From the NCBI RefSeq assembly GCF_031755915.1, contig NC_083381.1, forward strand, positions 1,128,501 to 1,192,500: a stretch of DNA of 64,000 nt. The letters are read 5' to 3'. The notes beneath the pieces were generated by a model that made no database searches, was not told the origin of the DNA, and worked only from the letters and a program-made list of their open reading frames with translations. Shown here in pieces: positions 33,161 to 43,661 of this stretch; within the stretch, counting starts at the first letter, position 1, and each line of letters starts with the position of its first letter. Source of the stretch: Ziziphus jujuba. Lineage: Eukaryota > Streptophyta > Magnoliopsida > Rosales > Rhamnaceae. The translations under genes and the position numbers were made by a program.

Positions 33161-33769
33161 GCAAAATAATGTCAAGCAATATCACAAACATAATTTCTAA
33201 AAAAGCAAGATTAATAAAACCCAATGAACCTAAGCTGCAGTTAAAATGAAAAAAAAAAAAAAAAAAACAACCCACCTCATGTTAAGAAAAAATAAACTCA
33301 CCTAAACGATGGAGATAAAGAAAGAAGAAAACCAAAAAATCACGAGGGCGACAAAGAGAAATCTAGCTTCTCGGCCGACGACAACGTAGGCAAATGAAAA
33401 ATGAAACCTGGAATATCTCACTCTTCAAGTCTCTCTTAGATTGCTTCCAAATCTAATATCGATTAGGTGGTGTACTTGATGTAGTTTTAAAAAAGAAAAA
33501 ATGGATTTAAAGGAGCGCGTAAAAATTTAAAAACGCGCCAAAAATTTTCAAAAAATGGCAAGAACGCGCCTTTTCTCCCAATTGCATTTTTTTTCTTTGA
33601 TTAATATTTTTATTTTTCAACTACAAATAAAAACTGAAAATATTTCTTAAAAATGCGAAGCAAAATATCGAAGATTGCTGCTTATTTTTCTGTTTTTCAA
33701 GTACACCTTTATTCTTTATAAAATTTGCATGTCTTTCAAAATTTTTGTTTTTGTTAATTGAGAGAATAG
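33161..33769. other. CACTA internal spacer
   Basis: AT-rich DNA with an A-tract at about 33249-33267 and no supportable ORF. It separates the transposase remnant from the tandem array. GCGCGTAAAAA and ACGCGCC motifs at about 33514-33570 are unexplained. Confidence 0.4.
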
Positions 33770-36700
33770 GCAACGTATTCTCTTCAAGAAGGATTGCCTG
33801 TGGTGTGGTGATTTCTTGAGAGTGTAGGAGGTCTTGGGTTCAATTCTTGTTATGGTCCTATTTTGATTTTATTTTTTTTAAATGTTTAAACAAAACAATT
33901 TAAAAAAAAAAAAGGAACAGGCGACGCATTTGTTGAGGAATGCGTCGCCTGTTCTTGTATTTGGCGACGCATTGATTCAATAATGCGTCGCCAAACACTA
34001 TATTAGCCAATATTTGCTATATTAGTACATATAAGTGATTTGGCCTAGTGGTGTGGTGATTTCATGAGAGTGTATGAGGTCTTGGCTTCAATTCTTGTTA
34101 TGGTCCTATTTTGATTTTATTTTTTTTAAATGTTTAAACAAAAAAATTGAAAAAAAAAAAATGAACAGGCGACGAATTTGTTGAGGAATGCGTCGCCTGT
34201 TCTTGTATTTGGCGACGCATTGTTTGAATAATGCGTCGCTTAATACTATATTAGCCAATTTTTGCTGTATTAGTACATATAAGTGATTTGGCCTAGTGGT
34301 GTGGTGATTTCCTGAGAGTGTATGAGGTCCTGGGTTCAATTTTTGTTATGGTCCTATTTTGATTTTTTTTTTAAATGTTTAAACAAAAAAATTGAAAAAA
34401 AAAAATGAACAGGCGACGCATTTGTTGAGGAATGCGTCGCCTGTTCTTGTATTTGGCGACGCATTGATTCAATAATGCGTCGCCTAACACTATATTAGCC
34501 AATATTTGCTATATTAGTACATATAAGTGATTTGGCCTAGTGGTGTGTTGATTTTCTAAGAGTGTATGAGGTCCTGGGTTCAATTCTTGTTATGGTCTTA
34601 TTTTGATTTTATTTTTTTTAAATGTTTAAACAAAAAAATTGAAAAAAAAAAGAACAGGCGACGCATTTGTTGAGGAATGCGTCGCCTGTTCTTGTATTTG
34701 GCGACGCATTGTTTGAATAATGCGTCGCCTAACACTATATTAGCCAATGTTTGCTATATTAGTACATATAAGTGATTTGGCCTAGTGGTGTGGTTATTTC
34801 CTGAGAGTGTATGAGGTCTTGGGTTCAATTCTTGTTATGGTCCTGTTTTGATTTTATTTTTTTTAAATGTTTAAACAAAAAAATTGAAAAAAAAAAATGA
34901 ACAGGCGACGCATTTGTTGAGGAATGCGTCGCCTGTTCTTGTATTTGGCGACGCATTGTTTGAATAATACGTCGTCTAATACTATATTAGCCAATATTTG
35001 CTATATTAGTACATATAAGTGATTTGGCCTAGTGGTGTGGTGATTTTCTGAGAGTGTATGAGGTCTTGTGTTCAATTCTTGTTATGGTCTTATTTTGATT
35101 TTATTTTTTTTAAATGTTTAAACAAAAAAATTGAAAAAAAAAAAAAGAACAGGCGACGCATTTGTTGAGGAATGCGTCGCCTGTTCTTGTATTTGGCGAC
35201 GCATTGTTTGAATAATGCGTCGCCTAACACTATATTAGCCAATTTTTGCTGTATTAGTACATATAAGTGATTTGGCCTAGTGGTGTGGTTATTTCCTGAG
35301 AGTGTATGAGGTCTTGGCTTCAATTCTTGTTATGGTCCTATTTTGATTTTATTTTTTTTAAATGTTTAAACAAAAAAATTGAAAAAAAAAAATGAACAGG
35401 CGACGCATTTGTTGAGGAATGCGTCGCCTGTTCTTGTATTTGGCGACGCATTGTTTGAATAATGCGTCGCCTAACACTATATTTGCCAATTGTTGCTGTA
35501 TTAGTACATATAAGTGATTTGGCCTAGTGGTGTGGTTATTTCCTGAGAGTGTATGAGGTCTTGGGTTCAATTCTTGTTATGGTCCTGTTTTGATTTTATT
35601 TTTTTTAAATGTTTAAACAAAAAAATTCAAAAAAAAAATGAACAGGCGACGCATTTAAAAATTGAAAAAAAAAAATGAACAGGCGACGCATTTGTTGAGG
35701 AATGCGTCGCCTGTTCTTGTATTTGGTGACGCATTGTTTGAATAATGCGTCGCCTAATACTATATTAGCCAATTGTTGCTGTATTAGTACATATAAGTGA
35801 TTTGGCCTAGTGGTGTGGTGATTTCCTGAGAGTGTATGAGATCCTGGGTTCAATTCTTGTTATGGTCCTGTTTTAATTTTATTTTTTTTAAATGTTTAAA
35901 CAAAAAAATTGAAAAAAAAAAATGAGCATTCAACAAATGCGTCGCCTGTTCTTGTATTTGGCGACGCATTGTTTGAATAATGCGTCGCCTAATACTATAT
36001 TAGCCAAGTTTTGCTGTATTAGTACATATAAGTGATTTGGCCTAGTGGTGTGGTGATTTCCTGAGAGTGTATGAGGTCTTGGGTTCAATTCTTGTTATGG
36101 TCCTATTTTGAAATTTTTTTTAAATGTTTAAACAAAAAAATTGAAAAAAAAAAAAGAACAGGCGACGCATTTGTTGAGGAATACGTCGCCTGTTCTTGTA
36201 TTTGGTGACGCATTGTTACAATAATGCGTCGCCTAACACTTTATTAGCCAATTTTTGTTGTATTAGTACATATAAGTGATTTGGCCTAGTGGTGTGGTGA
36301 TTTTTTGAGAGTGAATGAGGTCCTGGGTTCAATTCTTGTTATGGTCTTATTTTGATTTTATTTTTTTTAAATGTTTAAACAAAAAAATTGAAAAAAAAAA
36401 AAGAACAGGCGACGCATTTGTTGAGGAATGCGTCGCCTGTTCTTGTATTTGGCGACGCATTGTTTGAATAATGCGTCGCCTAACACTATATTAGCCAATT
36501 TTTGCTGTATTAATACATATAAGTGATTTGGCGTAGTGGTGTGGTGATTTTTTGAGAGTGTAAGAGGTCCTGGATTCAATTCTTGTTATGGTCCTATTTT
36601 GATTTTATTTTTTTAAATGTTTAAACAAAAAAATTGAAAAAAAAAAAGAACAGGCGACGCATTTGTTGAGGAATGCGTCGCCTGTTCTTGTATTTGGCGA

Positions 36701-38935
36701 CGCATTGATTCAATAATGCGTCGCCTAACACTATATTAGCCAATTTTTGCTATATTAGTACATATAAGTGATTTGGCCTAGTGGTGTGGTTATTTCCTAA
36801 GAGTGTATGAGGTCTTGGGTTCAATTCTTGTTATGGTCCTATTTTGATTTTATTTTTTTTAAATGTTTAAACAAAAAAATTGAAAAAAAAAAAAAGAACA
36901 GGCGACGCATTTGTTGAGGAATACGTCGCCTGTTCTTGTATTTGGCGACGCATTGTTTGAATAATGCGTCGCCTAACACTATATTTGCCAATTGTTGCTG
37001 TATTAGTACATATAAGTGATTTGGCCTAGTGGTGTGGTTATTTCCTGAGAGTGTATGAGGTCTTGGGTTCAATTCTTGTTATGGTCCTGTTTTGATTTTA
37101 TTTTTTTTAAATGTTTAAACAAAAAAATTCAAAAAAAAAATGAACAGGCGACGCATTTAAAAATTGAAAAAAAAAAATGAACAGGCGACGCATTTGTTGA
37201 GGAATGCGTCGCCTGTTCTTGTATTTGGTGACGCATTGTTTGAATAATGCGTCGCCTAATACTATATTAGCCAATTGTTGCTGTATTAGTACATATAAGT
37301 GATTTGGCCTAGTGGTGTGGTGATTTCCTGAGAGTGTATGAGATCCTGGGTTCAATTCTTGTTATGGTCCTGTTTTAATTTTATTTTTTTTAAATGTTTA
37401 AACAAAAAAATTGAAAAAAAAAAATGAACAGGCGACGCATTCAACAAATGCGTCGCCTGTTCTTGTATTTGGCGACGCATTGTTTGAATAATGCGTCGCC
37501 TAATACTATATTAGCCAAGTTTTGCTGTATTAGTACATATAAGTGATTTGGCCTAGTGGTGTGGTGATTTCCTGAGAGTGTATGAGGTCCTGGGTTCAAT
37601 TCTTGTTATGGTCCTATTTTGAAATTTTTTTTAAATGTTTAAACAAAAAAATTGAAAAAAAAAAAAGAACAGGCGACGCATTTGTTGAGGAATACGTCGC
37701 CTGTTCTTGTATTTGGTGACGCATTGTTACAATAATGCGTCGCCTAACACTTTATTAGCCAATTTTTGTTGTATTAGTACATATAAGTGATTTGGCCTAG
37801 TGGTGTGGTGATTTTTTGAGAGTGAATGAGGTCCTGGGTTCAATTCTTGTTATGGTCTTATTTTGATTTTATTTTTTTTAAATGTTTAAACAAAAAAATT
37901 GAAAAAAAAAAAAGAACAGGCGACGCATTTGTTGAGGAATGCGTCGTCTGTTCTTGTATTTGGCGACGCATTGTTTGAATAATGCGTCGCCTAACACTAT
38001 ATTAGCCAATTTTTGCTGTATTAATACATATAAGTGATTTGGCGTAGTGGTGTGGTGATTTTTTGAGAGTGTAAGAGGTCCTGGATTCAATTCTTGTTAT
38101 GGTCCTATTTTGATTTTATTTTTTTAAATGTTTAAACAAAAAAATTGAAAAAAAAAAAGAACAGGCGACGCATTTGTTGAGGAATGCGTCGCCTGTTCTT
38201 GTATTTGGCGACGCATTGATTCAATAATGCGTCGCCTAACACTATATTAGCCAATTTTTGCTATATTAGTACATATAAGTGATTTGGCCTAGTGGTGTGG
38301 TTATTTCCTAAGAGTGTATGAGGTCTTGGGTTCAATTCTTATTATGGTCCTATTTTGATTTTATTTTTTTTAAATGTTTAAACAAAAAAATTGAAAAAAA
38401 AAAAAAGAACAGGCGACGCATTTGTTGAGGAATACGTCGCCTGTTCTTGTATTTGGCGACGCATTGTTTCAATAATGCGTCGCCTAACACTCTATTAGCC
38501 AATTTTTGTTGTGTACATATAAGTGATTTGGCCTAGTGGTGTGGTGATTTTCTGAGAGTGAATGAGGTCGTGGGTTCAATTGGTCTTATTTTGATTTTAT
38601 TTTTTTTAAATGTTTAAACAAAAAAATTGAAAAAAAAAAAGAACAGGCGACGCATTTGTTGAGGAATGCGTCGCCTGTTCTTGTATTTGGCGACGCATTG
38701 TTTGAATAATGCGTCGCCTAACACTATATTAGCCAATTTTTGTTGTATTAGTACATATAAGTGATTTGGCCTAGTGGTGTGGTGATTTCTTGAGAGTGTA
38801 AGAGGTCCTAGGTTCAATTCTTGTTATAGTCCTATTTTGATTTTTTTTTTAAATGTTTAAACAAAAAAATTGAAAAAAAAAAAAAGAACAGGCGACGCAC
38901 AATCTTATTGGTGCGTCGCCTGTGGGTCGCCTGTT
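33770..38935 (+). repeat. ~245 bp tandem array with hairpins and tRNA-like A/B boxes
   Basis: Twenty units carry the marker TGGCCTAGTGG (or TGGCGTAGTGG), at about 34041, 34290, 34532, 34778, 35024, 35272, 35519, 35802, 36038, 36280, 36529, 36773, 37020, 37304, 37548, 37792, 38038, 38283, 38529 and 38766. A degenerate unit is at about 33797. The period is about 245 bp (two units are ~283 bp). Each unit has (1) a perfect 16-18 bp stem built from GAACAGGCGACGCATT and its complement around an 8 nt loop, absent or altered in a few units; (2) a second 11 bp stem from GGCGACGCATT around another 8 nt loop; (3) an A-box-like TGGCCTAGTGG and, 44 nt later, a B-box-like GGTTCAATTC; (4) a T-rich and A-rich stretch. 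Confidence 0.93.
35272..38282 (+). repeat. Higher-order duplication: two ~1.5 kb hexamer blocks in the array
   Basis: Units starting near 35272 to 36529 recur in the same order at 36773 to 38038. Diagnostic variants recur in step: the unit with the extra 38 bp (35519 to 35802 interval, again 37020 to 37304), the unit with a CAACAAATGCGTCGCC change, the unit with GTTACAATAATGCG, and the TGGCGTAGTGG unit. The blocks are nearly identical, so the duplication is recent. One difference is a small deletion at about 35926 relative to about 37428. Confidence 0.88.
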
Positions 38936-39059
38936 AAACGTATAACAAAAAAGAAAAAAAAAAAATCAACCTCAGTTATGTTGCTCTAATATCTTTATGG
39001 GTTATTTGTTGTTAAATTAAGATTAATTAAAAAAGAACTAAAAAAAAAAGTGGAGGAGA

Positions 39060-39211
39060 GAACAGGCGACGCACAATCTATATAGTACGTCGTATATTTA
39101 TTGAATTTTTACTGACGCATTAACCTCAGAGTCGCGGTTTTGTTTTTTCAGACGTGTTTGTTTCGTAACGTCGCTAAATAAGTGTCGCTAAATATCAATT
39201 TTCGCGTAGTG
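39060..39211. repeat. 3' subterminal region of the CACTA element
   Basis: It contains GGCGACGCACAATC, GACGCATTAAC, CGTCGCTAAAT and GTCGCTAAATAT motifs and ends in TTCGCGTAGTG. It is much shorter than the 5' subterminal block. Confidence 0.8.
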
Positions 39212-39956
39212 AAAGAAAAAAAGAATCAAAGGGTTGGGGATTGAGGAGAGAAAACTATTTTGTAAACAACATATAATATAGGTTTAAAAAAATGGTGTTT
39301 GAATATGAATATAAAAGATTTAAGAGTTCTTAAAAAGATAAATATAAACCATTAGATTAGATAAATTGAAGTTTGATAGGAAGAACATGACCCATATATA
39401 ACCACATGCACCCATTTATTATCACACATGTGCACCTCAGATTGCATATAAGCTGCATGTAACTAGGTAATGGATTACATGTAAACTGCATATAACCACA
39501 CGTAATTTGATATGCACCCTAGCTTGTTAGACATCTCAATATATTTTTTTTTTCAAGAGTATAAGTTTTTCCTTCTTTTTTATTTTATTTATTTATTTAT
39601 TTTTTTTTTTTAAGTTCAAAAGTAATTGAATTAATAATTCATATCAAAGGCATATCTTAAAAATTCTAACTGCCAGTAACTAAAATTAACAAACATCTAA
39701 AGTAAGCAAACAATTACACACAATCATGTAGAAAGGATAACATAAAATAAAACCAAAAATCTTGCATATGAACTTTCAATTTTTCAAGCAAACTGAGATA
39801 GACCAACCAACCTTAAAGTTTGATCTGCAACAAATAATAATAATAATAATAATAATAAAGAAAGAAATACAAGGATTTGTAGTTTTTAGTTGGTTTATCT
39901 TTGGTTGGCCCCTCAAGATCTATATTTTACTCACCATTTGATTTTCCATGTTGCAG
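39212..39956. other. AT-rich DNA between the CACTA element and the TNL-B region
   Basis: No gene. It contains a TAA/AAT microsatellite (about 39831-39860) and T-tracts. It ends in a plausible TTGCAG splice acceptor (39951-39956). Confidence 0.5.
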
Positions 39957-40128
39957 AAGTGAGGTGGAATTAATCCAAAAACTTGTTCAATATGTATATC
40001 GTAAATTGAGTGGAACAGAATTTAGTTCAGACGACGATGAACTTGTAGACGATGTTGATGACCTTAAATACGATGCCTTTCTAAGTGTCAATACTGATGA
40101 GAACACTGTCATTGTTGAGGGAAAATAA
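39957..40128 (+). pseudogene. Candidate TNL exon: NB-ARC linker joined to a TIR start
   Basis: After a TTGCAG acceptor the frame reads EVELIQKLVQYVYRKLSG, similar to the helix before the NB-ARC domain of TNLs. It continues SSDDDELVDDVDDL then KYDAFLSV, which resembles a TIR domain start (KYDVFLSF). A stop follows at 40126-40128. It may be a scar where the end of one TNL's TIR/NB-ARC junction was fused to the start of another. The upstream TIR exon at 28209, now separated by the CACTA element, is a possible former partner; this is an inference. Confidence 0.5.
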
Positions 40129-40422
40129 TTACTTATATTATATTAAATGACTTTTCCACTTTTACATACAAATAGCATACCCACATGTTGCTACAACCAC
40201 CTAGGTCATCCTAAACCGTGCCCACATTAACCCACTATATTTGGACACCACTTACACATATTAGCACTCTACCTATACTTGCTCTCACTCACAACTACCC
40301 GAGAGCCTCCTTGGAGCTCCCTTGCTAGCTCACATTACGTGGCAGCCCATCTTCTCTTTATATAGCTTGCCCATGTCGGGTTAACAACTTACTCAGAACT
40401 TCTGGATTTCTCCTCAAGGCCG
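40129..40422. promoter_or_regulatory. Possible upstream region of TNL-B
   Basis: A less AT-rich stretch with a TATA-like TTTATATAGC at about 40356-40365. It lies shortly before the first TIR-like coding sequence of TNL-B. It may be the ancestral promoter or 5' leader; the sequence does not prove it. Confidence 0.25.
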
Positions 40423-40939
40423 GTGCTCCACATTGCAAGCTTGGATATTTTCTTCACCAATTCCAAAGCTGTACTTGCTGTCCAGCTACAGATAATTCTA
40501 GAAACTCAAGTCAATGTTGAATATCCTTCAGTCGTGAAGTTCGCCAATGATCTTTCCAAAGCTCTTGACAGAAAAGGAATAATTTTCACCGTGAAGGACA
40601 AGGAAGGACGCGATAACGAGAAAGGCGCATCTCGCCGGAAACTAAGCAAGATATCAAAGTCTCAAAGTTCTTCATCATCATTTTGTCTACGAACTATGCT
40701 GCTTCAAGTTTATGCTTGGATGAGCTTGTCCATATTCTTGAATGCTGGAGGACATCCATAAATAGAAAAGTCATACCTATCTTTTATAATGTTGATTCGT
40801 CTATGGTTCGATATCAAACCAACAGTTAAGAAAAAGGCTTTGCTAAACATGAAGAAAATCATAAGCAGGATGTTGAAAGATGGAGATCTCCATTAGCTGA
40901 AGTGGGTAGTCTCTCCGACAGCTGGGATCTGAATAAGGG
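40423..40939 (+). pseudogene. TNL-B pseudogene: TIR exon (5' part degraded)
   Basis: TIR blocks are visible: FANDLSKALDRKGIIF, a frame-shifted equivalent of the ISPELxxIS helix, the strand FIIILSTNYAASS, LCLDELVHILECW, KVIPIFYNVDSSMVRYQT and WRSPLAEVGSLSDSWDLN. The canonical first strand (YDVFLSFRGEDTR) is not in frame here. At least two frameshifts and a stop near 40827 disable it. A GT donor at 40940-40941 fits the usual TIR/NB-ARC intron position. Confidence 0.8.
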
Positions 40940-41260
40940 GTAGGTATTAGTCATATTATTATGATTCTTCCTTCAAGACTCTGGACTAGTAAATAACTTT
41001 GCATTAAATTAGATAAGCTTTAATGGTGCAATCAGTTTGGCATTTCTTTCGAGTAGTAGTAATTCTTCAATGTAATTTTCCTAGTCTTCTGTTGTAAAAA
41101 TTTATTATTATTAGCAAAGGGAAACTATGATTGCTAAACTACCACGAGTAAAAAATTGAAAAGGAAAACTAAATCAATGTATTTTTCATATTCTCTTTCA
41201 ATTACTACTGCATGCTAACTGACCACTTTCATTGATTTTTTTTTTCCCCCCCCTTTTAAG

Positions 41261-42341
41261 GCGTGAGCAAGAATTTATTCCATACATTGTTCGCCAGGTG
41301 ACACTATAAGACGTTTAAAAGGGACTATCAAGTCAACAAGCTGATTGGAATAGGTTCTCGAATGAGGAAATTATATTCATTATTGGATACAAGTGTGAAG
41401 GATGTTCGCATTATAGGGATATGGGGTATGACTGGAATCGGCAAGACAACTATTGCCCGTATCACTTTCCATAAGATTCATGATCAATATGAGTTTTGCT
41501 ACGTTCTTGCCAATGTAAGAGAATATTCTGAAACAAATGGTTTGGTTAGTCTACAAGAACAACTTCTTAGAAGTCTTCCAATGCCAGAAAACATACTCCT
41601 AAATGATACACAGCATGGAATTGAACAGATTAGGAAGCATTTTTGTGATAAAAAGTGTCTTCTTGTCTTAGATGATGTAGATCGGTTAGAGCAATTAGAT
41701 GCCTTGGTTGGAGAAGCTAATTGCTTTGGAGTAGGGAGTAGAATTATCATAACAACTAAAGATGCGCATTTGCTCAATTTAAAAGGAGTTAACGAAATCT
41801 ACACATACGAAGGATTAAATCCGGCTGAAGCTATGGTGCTTCTTAGCTTAAAGGCTTTCAGACAAAAGCAGACTTTGGATGGCTACGAGAGGATGTGTAA
41901 CCGTATTCTAGAAAGGCAATCCATTAGCTCTCACAGTTGTTGTTAGCTCCTTAGCTAATAGAAGCATGGAGGAATGGGAGTCTCTGTGGATAAGATGAAA
42001 GAAACTCCAAACAGGGTTATGCTTGATGTACTTCGTATTAGTTATGATTCACTGGATAATGAATTGAAATCTATATTCTTAGATATTGCATGCTTTTTTA
42101 ATGGGAAGAAAGTAGATCATGTTCTGGAAATACTAGATTGTTATGGCTTTCACGCAAGAATTGGGACGGCAATCCTCATCGACAAGTCTCTTGTAACTGA
42201 TTCAAACAACATCTTATCTTTGCCTGAATGGGTACAACAAATGGGCTGGGAAATTGTTCACCAACAATGCTCTCGTGAGCCTGGTAGACAAAGCAGGTTG
42301 TGGAATAAGGAGACATCAATGAAGTGATGACAAAAAATTTG
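41261..42341 (+). pseudogene. TNL-B pseudogene: NB-ARC exon
   Basis: It follows an AAG acceptor and ends at a GTAAG donor (42342). The ATP-binding P-loop GMTGIGKTT is at 41425-41451. The RNBS-A-like block is FCYVLANVRE. Kinase-2 is LLVLDDVD at about 41659-41682. RNBS-B is SRIIITTKDAHLL. A frameshift near 41908 precedes the GLPL motif, which reads GNPLAL. Another shift falls near 41975. RNBS-D is FLDIACFFNGKK. The MHD switch motif is lost (LPEWVQQMGWEIV instead of MHDLLxxMG). A 1 nt shift near 42311 gives a stop at 42325. Stops at 41306 and nearby break the linker. The gene cannot encode a working receptor. Confidence 0.88.
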
Positions 42342-42421
42342 GTAAGAGTTCGTGTACAGATAATATTTTATGTTTTTTTGGGCACCTTGCTTATCTTTTA
42401 CTTTTGGATATACATATATTA

Positions 42422-42698
42422 GGGAACAGAAAAAATAAAAACAATGGTCTTGGACCAACTTGAACTAAAATATAACTGGAACCCCAAATCTTTTGAAGGG
42501 TTGTATAATCTCAATTTGCTTGATATTCGTTGCAATGTGAACCTCCCTAAAGGCCTGGATTGCCTTCCTAAAAATTTAAGATTCTTAAAGTGGAAGGGAT
42601 ATCCATTGCAATCTTTGCCATCAAATTTCTATCCATATGAACTGGTTGAGGTTAAAATGTGCCATAGTAGAATTGAACAACTTTGGGAAGGAGAAAAG
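42422..42698 (+). pseudogene. TNL-B pseudogene: first LRR exon
   Basis: Begins after a TTAG acceptor and ends at a GT donor (42699). It reads GTEKIKTMVLDQLELKYNW, then LDIRCNVNLPKGLDCLPKNL, RFLKWKGYPLQSLPSNF and RIEQLWEGEK. This is the standard NB-ARC/LRR transition of TNLs. The exon itself is open throughout. Paralog of 9481-9753. Confidence 0.85.
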
Positions 42699-42804
42699 GT
42701 AGAGTATTGCATTAAGGCCCATATGCAATTCACTTTTTTGTTTTCAAGCCTTTGAACATGACAGCTAATATTTTCCTTCCTGCTTTCTCTGTTTTCTCAA
42801 TCAG

Positions 42805-43577
42805 GTTTTTGGTAATTTAAAGTTCGTGAAACTCAGCCACTCCGAAAACTTGATAAAGACACCAAACTTCATAGGGGTTCCGAATCTGGAGACATTATTT
42901 CTTGGAGGGTGTAGAAACTTGGTTGAGGTTCACTCTTCCATTGGATTTCTTGAAAAACTTCGTTTATTGAATTTGAAAGATTGTTCAAGTCTTACAAGTC
43001 TCCCAGATTTCATTTCAATGGAATCTCTTGAAATTTGTCTTCTTTCAGGCTGCTCAAGTCTTGAAAAAAATTCCAAACGTGGTTGGAAATATGATAAACT
43101 TGTCACAGTTTTATATGGATGGAACAGTATCCCGACGTCTTGGTAACCATTCATTCAATATCAAAAAGTGGAGTAATCTTGAATGTCTACTTTCCAACAT
43201 TCCGAACGTAACGAAATTATGTTTAAGAAACTGTGACTTACCAGAAGGAGCAATTCTAGTGCCATTGGCTGCCTAACTTCATTAGAGGTATTGGATGTAG
43301 GCAGAAACAAGTTTATTAGCTTACCTGATAGAATTAGCCAACTTGCTAAGCTAAAATATCTTGGATTGGCACACTGCAATGTAGAATATGTCGTGGCAAG
43401 AGATTATTCTTCACTGGTCACCTTTTTGAATGCATTAAAGGTGAGAACTTGCACAAATTTGAAACTCAGTTTCATCAATTGCTACAAGCTGAAACAGAAC
43501 CAAGATGGCAAAAGTTTGACGGTGATGTTGTTGAAAGCATACCTCCAGTCATTGCTGAAAATCGAAAATCAGTTTTC
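42805..43577 (+). pseudogene. TNL-B pseudogene: main LRR exon
   Basis: LRRs with TNL consensus: FVKLSHSENLIKTPNF, LETLFLGGCRNLVEVHSSIG, LLNLKDCSSLTSLPDF, LSGCSSL. A 1 nt expansion of an A7 run (43064-43070) shifts the frame; the shifted frame continues NVVGNMINLSQFYMDG and VTKLCLRNCDLPEG. A second shift near 43270 leads into TSLEVLDVGRNKFISLP. The splice donor appears damaged: TNL-A has CAG-GT here, TNL-B has CAG-TT. Confidence 0.87.
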
Positions 43578-43661
43578 TCTCCATTTTTTTCTCTATGTTT
43601 ATTTTTCTTTGTTTATTGCTTTCTCTCATCAAACATCATGAGTTTCTTTTTCTTGGTGCAG

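Larger units (their letters stand above)
32009..39211. mobile_element. CACTA (En/Spm-type) DNA transposon, non-autonomous, with an internal tandem array
   Basis: It begins CACTACTAGAAT and ends TTCGCGTAGTG, i.e. inverted ends CACTAC. It is flanked by a 3 bp duplication AAA (32006-32008 and 39212-39214), the size CACTA transposases produce. The subterminal regions are packed with GCGACGCATT-type motifs, as expected for transposase accessory-protein binding sites. A decayed transposase tail lies at 32925-33160 on the minus strand. No full transposase ORF exists, so movement would need a protein supplied by another element. Most of the length is a ~245 bp tandem array (33770-38935). The 3 bp AAA duplication lies in A-rich DNA and is weak evidence alone, but the two termini agree. 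Confidence 0.88.

Noticed and set aside
34041..38766. Functional tRNA genes
   Set aside because: A and B boxes are present with tRNA-like spacing, but the T-arm and acceptor stems do not pair, so no cloverleaf forms.
34106..38817. Nine similar minus-strand ORFs of 67-82 residues in the array
   Set aside because: They repeat with the ~245 bp unit, cross the A/T tracts and hairpins, and have no domain; they are a by-product of the repeat, not a gene family.
33770..38935. CRISPR-like array
   Set aside because: Units are long (~245 bp) and whole-unit tandem, without short repeats separating unique spacers; the context is a plant CACTA element and no cas genes exist.
39831..39860. AAT microsatellite
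   Set aside because: An ordinary simple repeat, mentioned only as part of the spacer.
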